A stretch of DNA of 64,000 bases, taken from Algoriphagus resistens. Lineage in GTDB: Bacteria; Bacteroidota; Bacteroidia; Cytophagales; Cyclobacteriaceae. Where the stretch lies: assembly GCF_001442615.1 (NCBI RefSeq), contig NZ_LMXN01000001.1, forward strand, positions 372,001 through 436,000, given 5' to 3'. The notes beneath the pieces are model-generated. The model was given only the letters and a program-made list of their open reading frames with translations. It was not told where the DNA came from and ran no database searches. How positions within the stretch are numbered: the first letter of the stretch is position 1; every line of letters begins with the position of its first letter. Made by a program: the position numbers and the translations under genes. Positions 51,971 to 62,606 of the stretch are shown here, piece by piece.

Positions 51971-53809
51971 TTAATCTTCTCCTTCTTCGATTGTAGTAAG
52001 GGGAGGAATATTGTTTTCAAATCCATAGTAACCCTCATTTTGGTTTAGGTGACCTTTGGTATTTGAGTTAATTGCATTCTGGGGAACAGGCCACAGCACA
52101 TGGTAAGGACTCATCGTATAGGTGTCTCCATGTCTTGTTGATACGCCTTTATTATAGAAGTCAGTTTTCTCCATAATTCTATCGTAGTAGAAGTTATCTT
52201 GAGAGAAATTAGCTTCATTATAGCTTTTACCATTGTAAGCAGTTTTACCTGTCATGGCAAAAATCCTTGCCATTCTGGTCAGTTCAGTTTTTCGTGGCTC
52301 TTCATAGTATAGCTCTCTTGCTCTTTCGTCTAGGATGGTGCCAATGTTGATGTCTGCTGCTGTGTAGGGTGCGGCACCTGCCCTGGTTCTTACCGCATTA
52401 ATATCAGATGCTGCTCCTGCAAGGTCACCTAGCCAAAATTTGGCTTCAGCTCTTAACAAATAGGACTCTGCCAGACGGAAAATGTACCAGTCTGTAGGCC
52501 CTCCTTGGGGCTGTACCCGCTGGGGATCTGGGACGTACAACTTGTAGTGTGGCCATGAAAACCAGCTTCTAATGGTATCCACGGATAGAACTACCCCGTC
52601 GCTATTCCTAAATTCAAGATTTTTTCCATAGTAAGGGTCATCATCGGCTATGTCTGGATTATTATAAACCAGATCAGTCATGTCCATCCAGTTGCCCGGT
52701 GCATGTCTCAGATCATTTTCATCATCCCAGATCATGCTTTGATGATACCAGGTCCCTCTTAATCTGCCAATCCCTCTTCCATATTCAGTCACCAGGTTGA
52801 TTGGGGCAGTTGCTAGATCAGAAGTCCCTTTGTTCCCAGCAGGTGTATTGATATTTACCGACCAAAAAGGGATTGCATTTCTCATGGTGATGATACCATC
52901 CGAATTTCCATCTACGTTTACTCTATCCATTACCAGAAGAATTGTTTCGGTATTAGATACAGGTGACTTATTCTCGGCTCGATGAAGATCCCAAATTACA
53001 TTTTTGGTGGGATCGTTTGCATCCACACCAAATCTCTCAGTCATCAACGCATAAGGACCTCCGTCAATTAGTCTATTAGCTACATCCAATGCGTCTTGAA
53101 ATTCACCTAATGCCAAATTTACTTTAATAAGGAGATGCTGCAGGGCACCTTTGGGAACCCTTCCTCGATCCATTACTTCCGGAATCCATTCTTCCCCCCA
53201 GTCAAGGTCTTCTTTCATTTTTCGAAGAATAACCATTCGATCAGTCGAGTAGAAGTCAAGTTTTGGTTCAATGATTTCTTCCAGAATCAATGGTACGTCA
53301 CCAAATTGTTGGGTCAATCTGTAGTAGCGTAGTGATCTATGGAAATAGGCAGTGGCAAGAAGATGGTTTCTTTCTGCCTCAGAATCATAATCCTGCGGCT
53401 CATCAATTCTAGAAATTACTGTATTGGCATACTTGATTCCTTTGAAGCCTTCGTACCAATACCAACCGATTCTGTTATAATTGACATCATTCAATTGGGC
53501 ATCAGGAGTAATCTGCAAATTCAAATCCTGTGCAGGGCCTGACTTATCGGTAGTACCTTCAACCGCTACTTCAGAGAAGATATGCTCAGTAAGGATAGGA
53601 GAGCCGTCACCTGTATATTCATGACGCATATTACGCTCACACGCTACTAGTGAGGCCCACAAACCACTTGCTTCATTGTAGGTGTTATCGGGATAATAAA
53701 AAGACAAGGGTTTAGGTTCTAACCAATCTTCATTACACCCAGAAGTGCCTGCTAAAATCAATCCTGTCAATAGGATCTTTAATGCGTTTGTTTTACTTCG
53801 TATATTCAT
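51971..53809 (-). CDS. susD: SusD/RagB-like glycan-binding lipoprotein 1, 612 aa
   Basis: An outer-membrane surface lipoprotein that captures glycans and caps its SusC channel. The lipobox ILAGTSGC puts lipid Cys at residue 25. The chain has the SusD pattern: a TPR-like N-terminal half with [17 protein letters not shown], and a C-terminal [18 protein letters not shown] block and [21 protein letters not shown] motif. It directly follows its susC with a short gap. Ligand unknown. Confidence 0.95.
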   Translation of the reverse strand: MNIRSKTNALKILLTGLILAGTSGCNEDWLEPKPLSFYYPDNTYNEASGLWASLVACERNMRHEYTGDGSPILTEHIFSEVAVEGTTDKSGPAQDLNLQITPDAQLNDVNYNRIGWYWYEGFKGIKYANTVISRIDEPQDYDSEAERNHLLATAYFHRSLRYYRLTQQFGDVPLILEEIIEPKLDFYSTDRMVILRKMKEDLDWGEEWIPEVMDRGRVPKGALQHLLIKVNLALGEFQDALDVANRLIDGGPYALMTERFGVDANDPTKNVIWDLHRAENKSPVSNTETILLVMDRVNVDGNSDGIITMRNAIPFWSVNINTPAGNKGTSDLATAPINLVTEYGRGIGRLRGTWYHQSMIWDDENDLRHAPGNWMDMTDLVYNNPDIADDDPYYGKNLEFRNSDGVVLSVDTIRSWFSWPHYKLYVPDPQRVQPQGGPTDWYIFRLAESYLLRAEAKFWLGDLAGAASDINAVRTRAGAAPYTAADINIGTILDERARELYYEEPRKTELTRMARIFAMTGKTAYNGKSYNEANFSQDNFYYDRIMEKTDFYNKGVSTRHGDTYTMSPYHVLWPVPQNAINSNTKGHLNQNEGYYGFENNIPPLTTIEEGED

Positions 53810-53827
53810 TTTAATGTTTTTTTAGGC

Positions 53828-56800
53828 TTACAGTGTGACGTCTATTCCAAGGGTGAAATATCTTGGGATTGGGCCTGAATTTTCAGGATCCCAGAAGTCC
53901 CATTGCGGAGCGTAGTATCCCACATTTCTGATATTACCATACACACGTAAGTTTGTGATATTGGCTTTCTCTGTCAGTTGCTTAGGGAAGTTGTAGCCCA
54001 TGGAAATGTTTTCCAGTCTGATAAATGATTTCTTTCTATAGACATTGAATCCACCTGCGCCGCCTTCACTCGAATTCAGCCTTGCCCATTCATTATTTGG
54101 ATTTTCTTCGGTCCAGTAGGGAGTTACATAGGAGCTGGTTCTATCCAGGAAGCCGTCTCTGTTTTTCATCTGATTGAAGGTGTTGGTATGCCCCCAATAG
54201 GAATAGAGCATAAATGAAACATCTAAGTTCTTAAAGAGTGTAAATTCATTTCTCAAGCTCCAGCGAAACCGAGGTTCTTTATAGCCCTGGAATTGTCTGT
54301 CTGCATTGGTAAATTTTCCATCACCATCTACATCTTCAATTTTAAAATCACCGGGTTTCACCCCATATTCATCTGCAGCCTCGGCTTCATCGGATTGCCA
54401 AATCCCCAACGTTTTAAAATCCCAGATCTGGTCGATTGCATGCCCGATAAACCATTTGTTTGCCGGATCATCCAGTTCTTGTCCATTTTCGTCTAGATCA
54501 CCGTAAAGACTCACAATCTCGTTTCTGTTCAGTTGGAAATTAGCAGTTGATCTCCAGGCGAAGTTGTTTCTCTCAAAGTTGGTGGAATTCAATGTGAGTT
54601 CGAACCCCTTGTTATCCACTTGGCCTAAGTTGTCCCATACAAAGCTGAAACCAAGGAAATCCGGAAGGCTTCTCTTCACCAACAGATCCCGGGTTGACAT
54701 TTTATACATCTCTAGGGTACCGGTTAATCTGGTTTTGAGAACAGAGAAATCAATACCTAGGTTGAATGATTCTGTTCTTTCCCATTTAAGGTTGAAATTT
54801 TGCATTCGGTTGACATAAAGCTGGTTAACCAGGTAAAGCTCCCCGCTAGGTCTTTCGTAGAAATATTTTCCTGAATTCAAATCCGATAGAGCCACATATC
54901 TTCCAATATCCCTGTTGCCATTACTTCCCCAGGAGAACCTCATTTTTCCGAAGTCTAGCCAATCAATGTTGATGAAGTTTTCATCCGAGAATACCCAACC
55001 TACAGCAGCCGAGTAGAACAATGCCCTAGGATTGCTTTGGCCAAATGCTGAATAGCCATCTCTTCTTACCGATAGGGTTGTGGAGTATTTTCCATCATAG
55101 GAGTAAATCAAACGACCCATCAGCGCATCCCCTGTGCTGTATTGGTCATTGCTGGAAATAATGGGATTGATTCCTGCGCCAATGTTGTGATATCCCAGTT
55201 TATCGTGTGGTTCAAAACCATTGTTTTCCGACGTGTTTTCCCAGGACTGGAATTTCTCAGCATTGATCAAGAAAGTACCGTTGAAATCGTGCTTTTCAGC
55301 AAATGTCTTTTGCCAAGTCAGGATATTGTCAATCTGCCAGTAGTATTCTTTCCGGTTTCGCCTGTTGGCTATACCTCCCTCAGCTCCCCAGTCTACATGG
55401 GCAGCTGATTTGTGATAAAATCTATCACTGTACACAAATCGGGGGCTGAAATTGGTTCTGAAATTAAACCCAAAAGGCAATTTAACCGAGGCATAAATTG
55501 TAGAGTTTAGGGTTGCTCCCTTCTCATACCTGTCGGTTAGGCTTTGATTATATAGGGGATGGGTTCCTCCACTTTGTTCCTCATTTGGTCTCCATTTGTA
55601 AGAGCCATCTTCATTATATTCTGATCCCCATGGTGAAAGGGTGCGGTACAAGCCCCAATCGGTGTACATGGGAGCCGGATCCTCATCAATTGGAACATGA
55701 CTGTCATCACTAAGGGCAAATTGAGTATTTATACCAACAGAAAGCCACTTGTTTACTTTTCCTTCCAGGTTAATGCGGCTACGGACGGTGGAATACTCAT
55801 CACCGATTCTGATACTTTCATTGTCTAAGTAGCCCAATGACCAGTAGTAATTGAAGGTTTCACTTCTTCCCGATAAACTTACTGTGTAATCCTGTCTGAA
55901 TCCTGTCTGGAAAATCTTGTCCCTCCAGTCCACAGACCTGCCTGCTTTGTAATTCTCAATTTCAACAGGCTGCATATTTAATCGCTGCAGCCACACGCTC
56001 ACAGGGTCCCCTTTGGATCCATCATACGCCATCCATTCTTCAAGAGAAATATCACTAGGAAGCGTTCTGGGATCAGAAAATTCATACGGATCATAGCCGC
56101 CTGCATTGATACTTTTAAGGACATCTTCTCTCCAGCTGATAAACTCATCCGGTCCATATACATCAGGGAAAGTTGCCATGGTGGCCAATCCTGCATTCAT
56201 ATTAAATTTGATAGTAGGTTTTCCTAATGCTCCTTTTTTGGTAGTAATCAAGATTACCCCGTTAGCAGCTTTCGCCCCGAATACAGCCGCCGCACTGGCG
56301 TCCTTTAGTACCTCCAGGTTATCGATGTCATTGGGGTTGATATCGGCCAGCTGACCATAATAGATAGCCCCATCCAGTACCAATAAGGGAGAATTGCCGG
56401 CGTTTAAAGAGGTTTGCCCTCTAATCTGAAGTGATCCACCTCCTTTTGCAGAGGTGCTCATGCCTACATTAAGACCGGCAGCATTTCCCCTTAGAATATC
56501 CTGGACTGAATTGGGATTTTCATTTTCCAGTTTGCCGGGATTTACAGAGGAAACTGCTCCGGTAATGTCTCGTTTCTTAGCCGAGCCATATCCGATAACG
56601 ACTACCTCTTCAAGATCAGAGGTATTCGGGTTCATCCGAAGGTCTATAACCGATTGATTTCCTATTGCCATTTCTATCGGATCATAACCGATAAATGAGA
56701 ATACCAATACGCCATCTTGTGGTGCATTAATGGAATACTTCCCATCCAGATCGGTAGTAACGCCTGTGGTCGTTCCTTTTAGGATGATTGTTACACCAGG

Positions 56801-56926
56801 CAGGGGCATGTCTGTTTCGTCTAAAACAGTACCTGTGATTTGTACTTCTTGAGCATGCGTCACTGTGACGCTTATGCATAGGAGAAATACAATTAACCAA
56901 AGGTTTTTGTAAAATTTGTACCGCAT
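53828..56926 (-). CDS. susC: SusC/RagA-like TonB-dependent outer-membrane transporter 1, 1032 aa
   Basis: A 22-strand barrel that imports glycans using TonB energy. A signal peptide (MRYKFYKNLWLIVFLLCISV) is followed by a CarboxypepD_reg-like domain (about 28-105), TonB-box/plug with ITGAVSSVNPGKLE and the plug motif GAKAANGVILITTKKG, then the barrel ending in aromatic YFTLGIDVTL. Upstream lies a LacI operator at 57050. It pairs with susD 1. Confidence 0.97.
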   Translation of the reverse strand: MRYKFYKNLWLIVFLLCISVTVTHAQEVQITGTVLDETDMPLPGVTIILKGTTTGVTTDLDGKYSINAPQDGVLVFSFIGYDPIEMAIGNQSVIDLRMNPNTSDLEEVVVIGYGSAKKRDITGAVSSVNPGKLENENPNSVQDILRGNAAGLNVGMSTSAKGGGSLQIRGQTSLNAGNSPLLVLDGAIYYGQLADINPNDIDNLEVLKDASAAAVFGAKAANGVILITTKKGALGKPTIKFNMNAGLATMATFPDVYGPDEFISWREDVLKSINAGGYDPYEFSDPRTLPSDISLEEWMAYDGSKGDPVSVWLQRLNMQPVEIENYKAGRSVDWRDKIFQTGFRQDYTVSLSGRSETFNYYWSLGYLDNESIRIGDEYSTVRSRINLEGKVNKWLSVGINTQFALSDDSHVPIDEDPAPMYTDWGLYRTLSPWGSEYNEDGSYKWRPNEEQSGGTHPLYNQSLTDRYEKGATLNSTIYASVKLPFGFNFRTNFSPRFVYSDRFYHKSAAHVDWGAEGGIANRRNRKEYYWQIDNILTWQKTFAEKHDFNGTFLINAEKFQSWENTSENNGFEPHDKLGYHNIGAGINPIISSNDQYSTGDALMGRLIYSYDGKYSTTLSVRRDGYSAFGQSNPRALFYSAAVGWVFSDENFINIDWLDFGKMRFSWGSNGNRDIGRYVALSDLNSGKYFYERPSGELYLVNQLYVNRMQNFNLKWERTESFNLGIDFSVLKTRLTGTLEMYKMSTRDLLVKRSLPDFLGFSFVWDNLGQVDNKGFELTLNSTNFERNNFAWRSTANFQLNRNEIVSLYGDLDENGQELDDPANKWFIGHAIDQIWDFKTLGIWQSDEAEAADEYGVKPGDFKIEDVDGDGKFTNADRQFQGYKEPRFRWSLRNEFTLFKNLDVSFMLYSYWGHTNTFNQMKNRDGFLDRTSSYVTPYWTEENPNNEWARLNSSEGGAGGFNVYRKKSFIRLENISMGYNFPKQLTEKANITNLRVYGNIRNVGYYAPQWDFWDPENSGPIPRYFTLGIDVTL

Positions 56927-57049
56927 AAGTAGAGGGTAATTGTTAATGAATTAATAGACTTAAATGTTAACTAATTGAATTATGGATAATTAACATTCTA
57001 ATGTAAATGAAAATGAAAACTATATATCAAATAGTGATCTATTAATCTG

Positions 57050-57063
57050 CGCAATCGTTTTCG
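57050..57063. promoter_or_regulatory. LacI-type operator 2 (upstream of susC 1)
   Basis: CGCAATCGTTTTCG matches the pattern CGNAAWCGWTTNCG, about 124 bp upstream of the susC 1 ATG. The right half-site TTTTCG deviates from perfect symmetry at two positions but fits the same consensus as the other two. Confidence 0.75.
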
Positions 57064-57230
57064 AGGTCCTTCTAAGGCGGTTTTTATTTTTTTATTTATA
57101 TTATTTTTAATTTAATTTCTTTGCTAATACTTAGTATTAAAATGTGTTTAAGTGATGTTGTTATATGTTTAGTGGCGTAATAAATAGATGGATGGTTGTT
57201 TTGTTATTGTTGTAGTTAGATTTTAAACAA

Positions 57231-57268
57231 AATAAAAAGAGCTGTTCCGGTTTTTGGAACAGCTCTTT
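57231..57268 (-). terminator. Terminator after second susD
   Basis: AAAGAGCTGTTCC and GGAACAGCTCTTT form a perfect 13-bp stem with a 7-base loop; on the minus strand it is followed by TTTTATTTT. It insulates the two SusC/D pairs. Confidence 0.92.
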
Positions 57269-57309
57269 AAGTATTATTAAGTACTATATTTTGTATATCA
57301 GTACATTAC

Positions 57310-58983
57310 TTAATATCCTGGGTTTTGAGGGAAGGCACTGGCATTTCCTTCTGCCCGATCTATTTGGTTCTGGGGAATTGGTCTCAGTGTATGGTAGTCT
57401 TGGATGTTGGTTTTAGCTTCCGAAGGGTTGTGTGCCCTAACTCGCTCCACTAGAATTCCCCATCTTTTTAGATCCAACCATCTGGTCTGCTCACCGATCA
57501 ATTCTCTTGCTCTTTCTTCAGTTATAAATTCAAAGGTCAGATCAGCTTCAGAGATTTCCATTTCAGCTTCCTTGCCGGGGAAGGCGGCCCTCCTTCGTAC
57601 TGCATTAATGTTTTCGGTGGCATCACCGATTTTCCCCTGGCGAAACTGTGACTCTGCAAGTAACAGGTAGGTATCGGCGAGACGCATCGCGATGTAGTCT
57701 CTACCTCCTTCAAACTGAGTTCGGTCAACCCTTCCTGGATCCTTATGCTTTTTCATAGGAGGAAATAACCTTTCGGTATAGAGTTCCGGAGTAAGGACCT
57801 GATACGGATATTTAGCTCTTTCTGCCTCAGACATATTATAGCCAGGTAGCCAGATAGTGGTATCTCCCTGAGCATATGTTACAGTCGCTTTTGATTTATC
57901 AAAGGTAGTATTGAATGTGCCAGGGTTGTTGGATAGGAAATGGTCCACATAGGTGTTTTTATACCTAGAATCATTCACTCGGTCTGCAAAGATAGTATTC
58001 AGCGTGTAATCAGTAGACTTGTACCGTTTGAATGGACGGCCATTTTCTGTGTCCCGTTGCATACCTGGCTGCACATCGTATTCCATAAGGAAGAAAACGT
58101 GTGAGTTATTTCCCCCACCATTGGTCAATGGATCCCGGGTATATTGAACTGACCAGATTACCTCATCATTTATTTCATTCCCAAACGCATGGACATCTGC
58201 AAAGTCCGGCAATAAAACGAGGCCGTAATTATCAATCACACTCTGTAATAACGGCTCGGCATTGGCATAATCAGATGCTTCAGCGGCCTCTGAAGTGGCC
58301 TTGGTGATATATACCCTTCCCAACAGGTGCTCTGCCGCAGGACGGGTAGCTCTTCCATAATCGTCTGACTTAGCCTCGGCTTCCAGATTTGGAATAGCCT
58401 CTTCCAGATCTTTGATAATAGCTGCATATATATCTGCTACTGAGGATCTAGTTACCTCTTTTGTTGGTAGTATTGTTTCAGAGAGCTGAAGATCAACTCC
58501 TCCGAACAACTGCACCAAGATGAAATAGTGGTGAGCTCGGATGAATTTTGCTTCTGCAACTCGCTGATCTATGAGTTCTTGGGAAATTCCTGTAAGATTA
58601 ACAGACCTATCTATCACTGCATTACACGTATTGATTCCTCTGTAAAATTCATCCCAGAGCTCTTGTAAGTGGTTAACTCTGGAATCAAACTGGTTGGTAT
58701 AGGTATTCATATATTTATATGAACCATCTGCACCATTGGTAAAGATGTCTGTTCCGAAAATAGTCAAATTATTTCCGCGCTCGGTGCCGTACCATGCTCT
58801 CATCGAGCTGTAAGCGGAGTTTATACCGTCATTCATACCTTTTGGTGTATTGAGGTAGTCATCCCCGATATTGGAAATTACATCTTCCTCTAGAAAACCA
58901 TCACAGGATACAGCTGCTGAAAGTCCAAGGATCAGGGCTGTTGACTTTGCCCAGTAGTTTATATTTTTTGCTAGTTTTTTCAT
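57310..58983 (-). CDS. susD: SusD/RagB-like glycan-binding lipoprotein 2, 557 aa
   Basis: Lipobox LSAAVSC, lipid Cys at residue 27. The SusD pattern is clear, with YRGINTCNAVIDR, RPAAEHLLGRVYI and the C-terminal MRLADTYLLLAESQFRQG block plus ERARELIGEQTRWLDLKRWG, which is close to the family consensus. It follows its susC by 6 bp. Outer-surface glycan binding; ligand unknown and different from pair 1 by sequence. Confidence 0.95.
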   Translation of the reverse strand: MKKLAKNINYWAKSTALILGLSAAVSCDGFLEEDVISNIGDDYLNTPKGMNDGINSAYSSMRAWYGTERGNNLTIFGTDIFTNGADGSYKYMNTYTNQFDSRVNHLQELWDEFYRGINTCNAVIDRSVNLTGISQELIDQRVAEAKFIRAHHYFILVQLFGGVDLQLSETILPTKEVTRSSVADIYAAIIKDLEEAIPNLEAEAKSDDYGRATRPAAEHLLGRVYITKATSEAAEASDYANAEPLLQSVIDNYGLVLLPDFADVHAFGNEINDEVIWSVQYTRDPLTNGGGNNSHVFFLMEYDVQPGMQRDTENGRPFKRYKSTDYTLNTIFADRVNDSRYKNTYVDHFLSNNPGTFNTTFDKSKATVTYAQGDTTIWLPGYNMSEAERAKYPYQVLTPELYTERLFPPMKKHKDPGRVDRTQFEGGRDYIAMRLADTYLLLAESQFRQGKIGDATENINAVRRRAAFPGKEAEMEISEADLTFEFITEERARELIGEQTRWLDLKRWGILVERVRAHNPSEAKTNIQDYHTLRPIPQNQIDRAEGNASAFPQNPGY

Positions 58984-58989
58984 GATTGA

Positions 58990-61900
58990 TTAGAATTTAG
59001 CATTAATACCAAAGGTGTAGGAAGTGATTGCGGGAGTGACATTTGAATTGACAGCTCCAGCGCCGACACCTTGCTCACCGTCCAGATAGACCTCAGGATC
59101 AATCCCTTTGTGCTCAGATCGATAGTTGGCAAAAATAAATGGCTGTTGAATACTTGAGTAAAGTCTCAAGCTGGTCATACCTATTTTTTTTGCTACTTCT
59201 GGAGAGAATGTATATCCGAAATTTATGTTTCTTACCTTGATGAAAGTACCGTCAAAATATTCCATGGAACTTGCATACTTCGCACTTTCCTGATTTACGT
59301 TTGGTCTAGGGTAAGCATTGGTAGGATTGTTTGGAGTCCAATAATCAATATCCAAATTATTGTATCTGCCTGCTAGCGTGTTATTTCCAGTATGGAACTG
59401 AGATCTGATCATGTAGCCAAATCTTCCATATAGGAAAAAAGATAAATCAAATCCTTTAAAATTGAATCGGTTAGTCAAGCCCAATGCAAAATCAGGGACT
59501 GCGGAACCTAGAAACTGTCTATCGTCGGAATTAATTACTCCATCGTTGTTGATGTCTTCGATTTTGATTTCACCTGGTACACTGCCATAGGATGTTGCTT
59601 CATCTAATTCAGAAGTCTGCCAGATTCCGATTTTTTTCAAATCATAGAATATAGTCAAAGGCTGACCAACAAATCTACCTGCGGCAATATCATCTCCATT
59701 CGGCAGAGAAATAATTTCTTCCGTATTTTTGGTGAAAACGATGTCAGAAGACCAAATGAAACTTCCCTTTTCTATATTTAGTGTGGAAAGGGTAAGTTCA
59801 ATTCCTCTATTTTGAGTTTCACCAATGTTAGTTGTGAACCCGCCAAAACCAATAGAGTTTGGAAGTGGTTGTGGAGCTAGCAAATCACTTGTGTTCGTAA
59901 TATAATATTCAAGAGAACCAAATATTCTGCTTTTCCATAGTGCAAAGTCCAAACCTATATTTAAAGTAGTTGAAGTTTCCCATTTCAAATCAGGATTTCC
60001 GATAGAACCAGGTCTATATCCAAACGCAGCATTGTTGTCATATGCATAGCTAGTTCTGCCCAATAATGCTTGGGTTTGATAGGGATCGATCGCCTGGCTT
60101 CCGATAGAACCATAAGAAGCTCTCAGCTTCAACTGATCTATAGTTGAGGAGTTTTGCATAAATGCTTCGGAGTGAATATTCCAGCCAAGAGCTACAGAAG
60201 GGAAATATGCAAATCGATTATTTGCACCAAATCTAGAACTACCATCAGCTCTTAAAGTTGCTGTAACCAGATATTTGCCTTTATAATCATAATTTGCTCT
60301 TGCCATGAAGGACAAAAGTGACCATTGTTCCAAGTAAGTATTCGCACCTGTGATTTGAGATGCGTCTCCTAGTCTGTGGAATAACTGAGATTCAGCTGGA
60401 ATTCCCAGAACACTTATTCCGGTCTCTTCAAGATTATCTTCTTGAATGGATTGGAGCGCAGTGATATTCAGATTATGTATTTCATTGAATGTTTTGGTAT
60501 AGTTTACAATGTTTTCAAGTGTGTAATTGAATCTGAATTCTTCAAAAATGCTACCTGTAGGGGCACCACCACGTCTAGCATTAGTCTGAGAACCAGTGAA
60601 TCTCCCGTTTCTGCTAATGGTGAAATCAGGCCCAAATACCATTCTATAGCTAAGACCTGGTAAGATGTCCCATTGTGCGAAGATGCTGTTGAAAATTCTA
60701 TATTTTTTTGTCAAGTCCATTTGTGCACCATCCACAACTTCTGCAAATGGATTGGTTCTTAATCCATCTTGAGTAGGAAGGAAGATTAGATTACCTTCGT
60801 CATCATATGGCTTACCGAGCGGGTTTTCAGCCAAGGCTCCCCCAAGTGGATTGAAGTTTTCCCCATTTCGCTCACTATATGAAACGAGTGTCGAAGTTCC
60901 GAATTTGATGTTTTTAGCGATCTTGTGGTCAATATTCGCTCTGAAGGTGTAACGGGTATAGTCTTGATTGATAATTACTCCCTCGTCTTTGAAGTAGTTG
61001 CCGGATACGAAGAAGGTGGTTTTATCACTACCTCCACTGACTCCTAATTGATAACTTTGAATAGAACCGTTTCTTAAAAGACCAGCAGGATAATCTGTGC
61101 TTCTTCCCAAAGCAATACTTTCAAGCTCTACTGGTTCAAATATAGATTCATCAATGGCTGGAGTGGTGGGGCCTTCTGGAATCTCTCCACCTGCTCTCCT
61201 TGATTCTCTTTTGTATTCAGCAAACTCAGGACCGTTGAATACATCAATTCTTCCCAGTTCTTTATTGATTCCATAATAGGCGTCCAGAGAAACAACCGTT
61301 TTACCGACAGTTCCTCTTTTGGTAGTAATCAAGACAACACCGTTTGATCCCCTGGATCCATAAATAGCTGTGGCAGAAGCATCTTTTAATACCTCCATAG
61401 AAGTAATGTCCTGCGGGTTGATATCATCAATTCCACCAACAAGCGGAATTCCATCAACCACGTAAAGGGGCTCATTTGATGCGGTTATAGATCTTCTACC
61501 TCTGATTCTTACTTGAGGAGAGGCACCTGGCTTTGAACCTGGCTGTGTCACATCGACACCAGCTGCCCGTCCCTGAAGTGCTTGTCTAGCATCCTTAATT
61601 GGGAGTTCAGTGATTTCTTTAGAGCCTACTGAGGAGATTGCCCCTGTCAGTTGAGACTTTTTGGCTGTACCGTATCCGACGACTACTACTTCCTCCAGAT
61701 CAGCTAAGTCTGGGGTTAAATTGACATCGATACTAGATTGATTTCCTACTACTATTTCAGTTGGATTGTATCCAATGAAAGAGAAAACGAGTGTGCCATC
61801 AGACGGGCTCGAAATACTGTACTTTCCATCTAGGTCCGATGTAGTTCCTACGGTGGTTCCTTTGACTAGAATTGTTGCCCCTGGCAAAGGCTGGCCAGTT

Positions 61901-62007
61901 TCGTCGTAAACGGTTCCGCTTACTTGTGTCTCTTGTGCCCAGCTGTATGAGACGCTGAACAGCAAGAATAACACTACTCGCAGATGCGTGTAGATTTTTG
62001 ATTGCAT
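58990..62007 (-). CDS. susC: SusC/RagA-like TonB-dependent outer-membrane transporter 2, 1005 aa
   Basis: Signal peptide, CarboxypepD_reg-like domain (about 25-105), TonB-plug with LTGAISSVGSKEI, PGASPQVRIRGRRSI and the plug signature GSRGSNGVVLITTKRG, then the barrel ending FGINAKF. Function as for pair 1, with its own susD 2 directly downstream. An operator lies about 150 bp upstream of its ATG. Paralog of susC 1, though its plug and barrel differ enough to take up a different glycan. Confidence 0.97.
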   Translation of the reverse strand: MQSKIYTHLRVVLFLLFSVSYSWAQETQVSGTVYDETGQPLPGATILVKGTTVGTTSDLDGKYSISSPSDGTLVFSFIGYNPTEIVVGNQSSIDVNLTPDLADLEEVVVVGYGTAKKSQLTGAISSVGSKEITELPIKDARQALQGRAAGVDVTQPGSKPGASPQVRIRGRRSITASNEPLYVVDGIPLVGGIDDINPQDITSMEVLKDASATAIYGSRGSNGVVLITTKRGTVGKTVVSLDAYYGINKELGRIDVFNGPEFAEYKRESRRAGGEIPEGPTTPAIDESIFEPVELESIALGRSTDYPAGLLRNGSIQSYQLGVSGGSDKTTFFVSGNYFKDEGVIINQDYTRYTFRANIDHKIAKNIKFGTSTLVSYSERNGENFNPLGGALAENPLGKPYDDEGNLIFLPTQDGLRTNPFAEVVDGAQMDLTKKYRIFNSIFAQWDILPGLSYRMVFGPDFTISRNGRFTGSQTNARRGGAPTGSIFEEFRFNYTLENIVNYTKTFNEIHNLNITALQSIQEDNLEETGISVLGIPAESQLFHRLGDASQITGANTYLEQWSLLSFMARANYDYKGKYLVTATLRADGSSRFGANNRFAYFPSVALGWNIHSEAFMQNSSTIDQLKLRASYGSIGSQAIDPYQTQALLGRTSYAYDNNAAFGYRPGSIGNPDLKWETSTTLNIGLDFALWKSRIFGSLEYYITNTSDLLAPQPLPNSIGFGGFTTNIGETQNRGIELTLSTLNIEKGSFIWSSDIVFTKNTEEIISLPNGDDIAAGRFVGQPLTIFYDLKKIGIWQTSELDEATSYGSVPGEIKIEDINNDGVINSDDRQFLGSAVPDFALGLTNRFNFKGFDLSFFLYGRFGYMIRSQFHTGNNTLAGRYNNLDIDYWTPNNPTNAYPRPNVNQESAKYASSMEYFDGTFIKVRNINFGYTFSPEVAKKIGMTSLRLYSSIQQPFIFANYRSEHKGIDPEVYLDGEQGVGAGAVNSNVTPAITSYTFGINAKF

Positions 62008-62606
62008 AGTAAAATGGGTTTGTTGTTAAGTATAAATTTTTACCAAAGTGTGGGTGTATTTTATTTTTTTTACCAAATACACAGATTACCACACTATGAT
62101 GAAGTGAATATAGCTTGTTTAAATGCTGTTTTCAAGGGGATGGACGGTTGAGTTACGCAATCGATTGCGCTTTTTTTGTGCAATAAGGATTATTTCCTGT
62201 TGGTGTTAAATTTTTAAAGCTTTCCTGATCAGTTCAAATCGGAAGACATGGTGCTCCTTATCCTCTTAAAGGTGGATAAGTTTCTGGTTTTTATCTAAAG
62301 AGTACCCTAGGGTTGACTGTTAAAAAATCGAGCCCCAATCGGCATTGATATATGATCACTTATTTACGGGAACACACAGATGCTTTAGTCTATAGGGAGC
62401 AGAGTCGCACGCCTTCTCCTAAAAAGCCTATCCGACCAACGGGGAGGAAGGAATGAAGTAGGTAGACTTTTATCGTTCTCAATCTATTTATACTATTTAT
62501 ACCTGAATTTGAAGTGTACTTCATGTGAAACAAAAATGGTAAATACTGGTAAAAGCTAATTCATATTACCATATTTGTAATAATATCACAAATAGTTAAT
62601 TAAGAC
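62008..62606. other. Intergenic region (599 bp) between susC 2 and ATPase gene
   Basis: It contains the LacI operator at 62156 and an inverted repeat (GTGTATTT/AAATACAC) at 62054-62082 in the susC leader. The rest up to the ATPase start holds no ORF; an AT-rich stretch precedes ATG 62607. Confidence 0.6.
62156..62169. promoter_or_regulatory. LacI-type operator 3 (upstream of susC 2)
   Basis: CGCAATCGATTGCG is a perfect 14-bp palindrome (the best of three sites) about 150 bp upstream of the susC 2 ATG. Flanking A and C extend it to a 16-bp near-palindrome. Confidence 0.9.

Larger units (their letters stand above)
56927..57309. other. Intergenic region (383 bp) upstream of susC 1
   Basis: AT-rich leader with the operator at 57050-57063 and, at its far end, the terminator of susD 2. 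No ORF supported. Confidence 0.6.
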
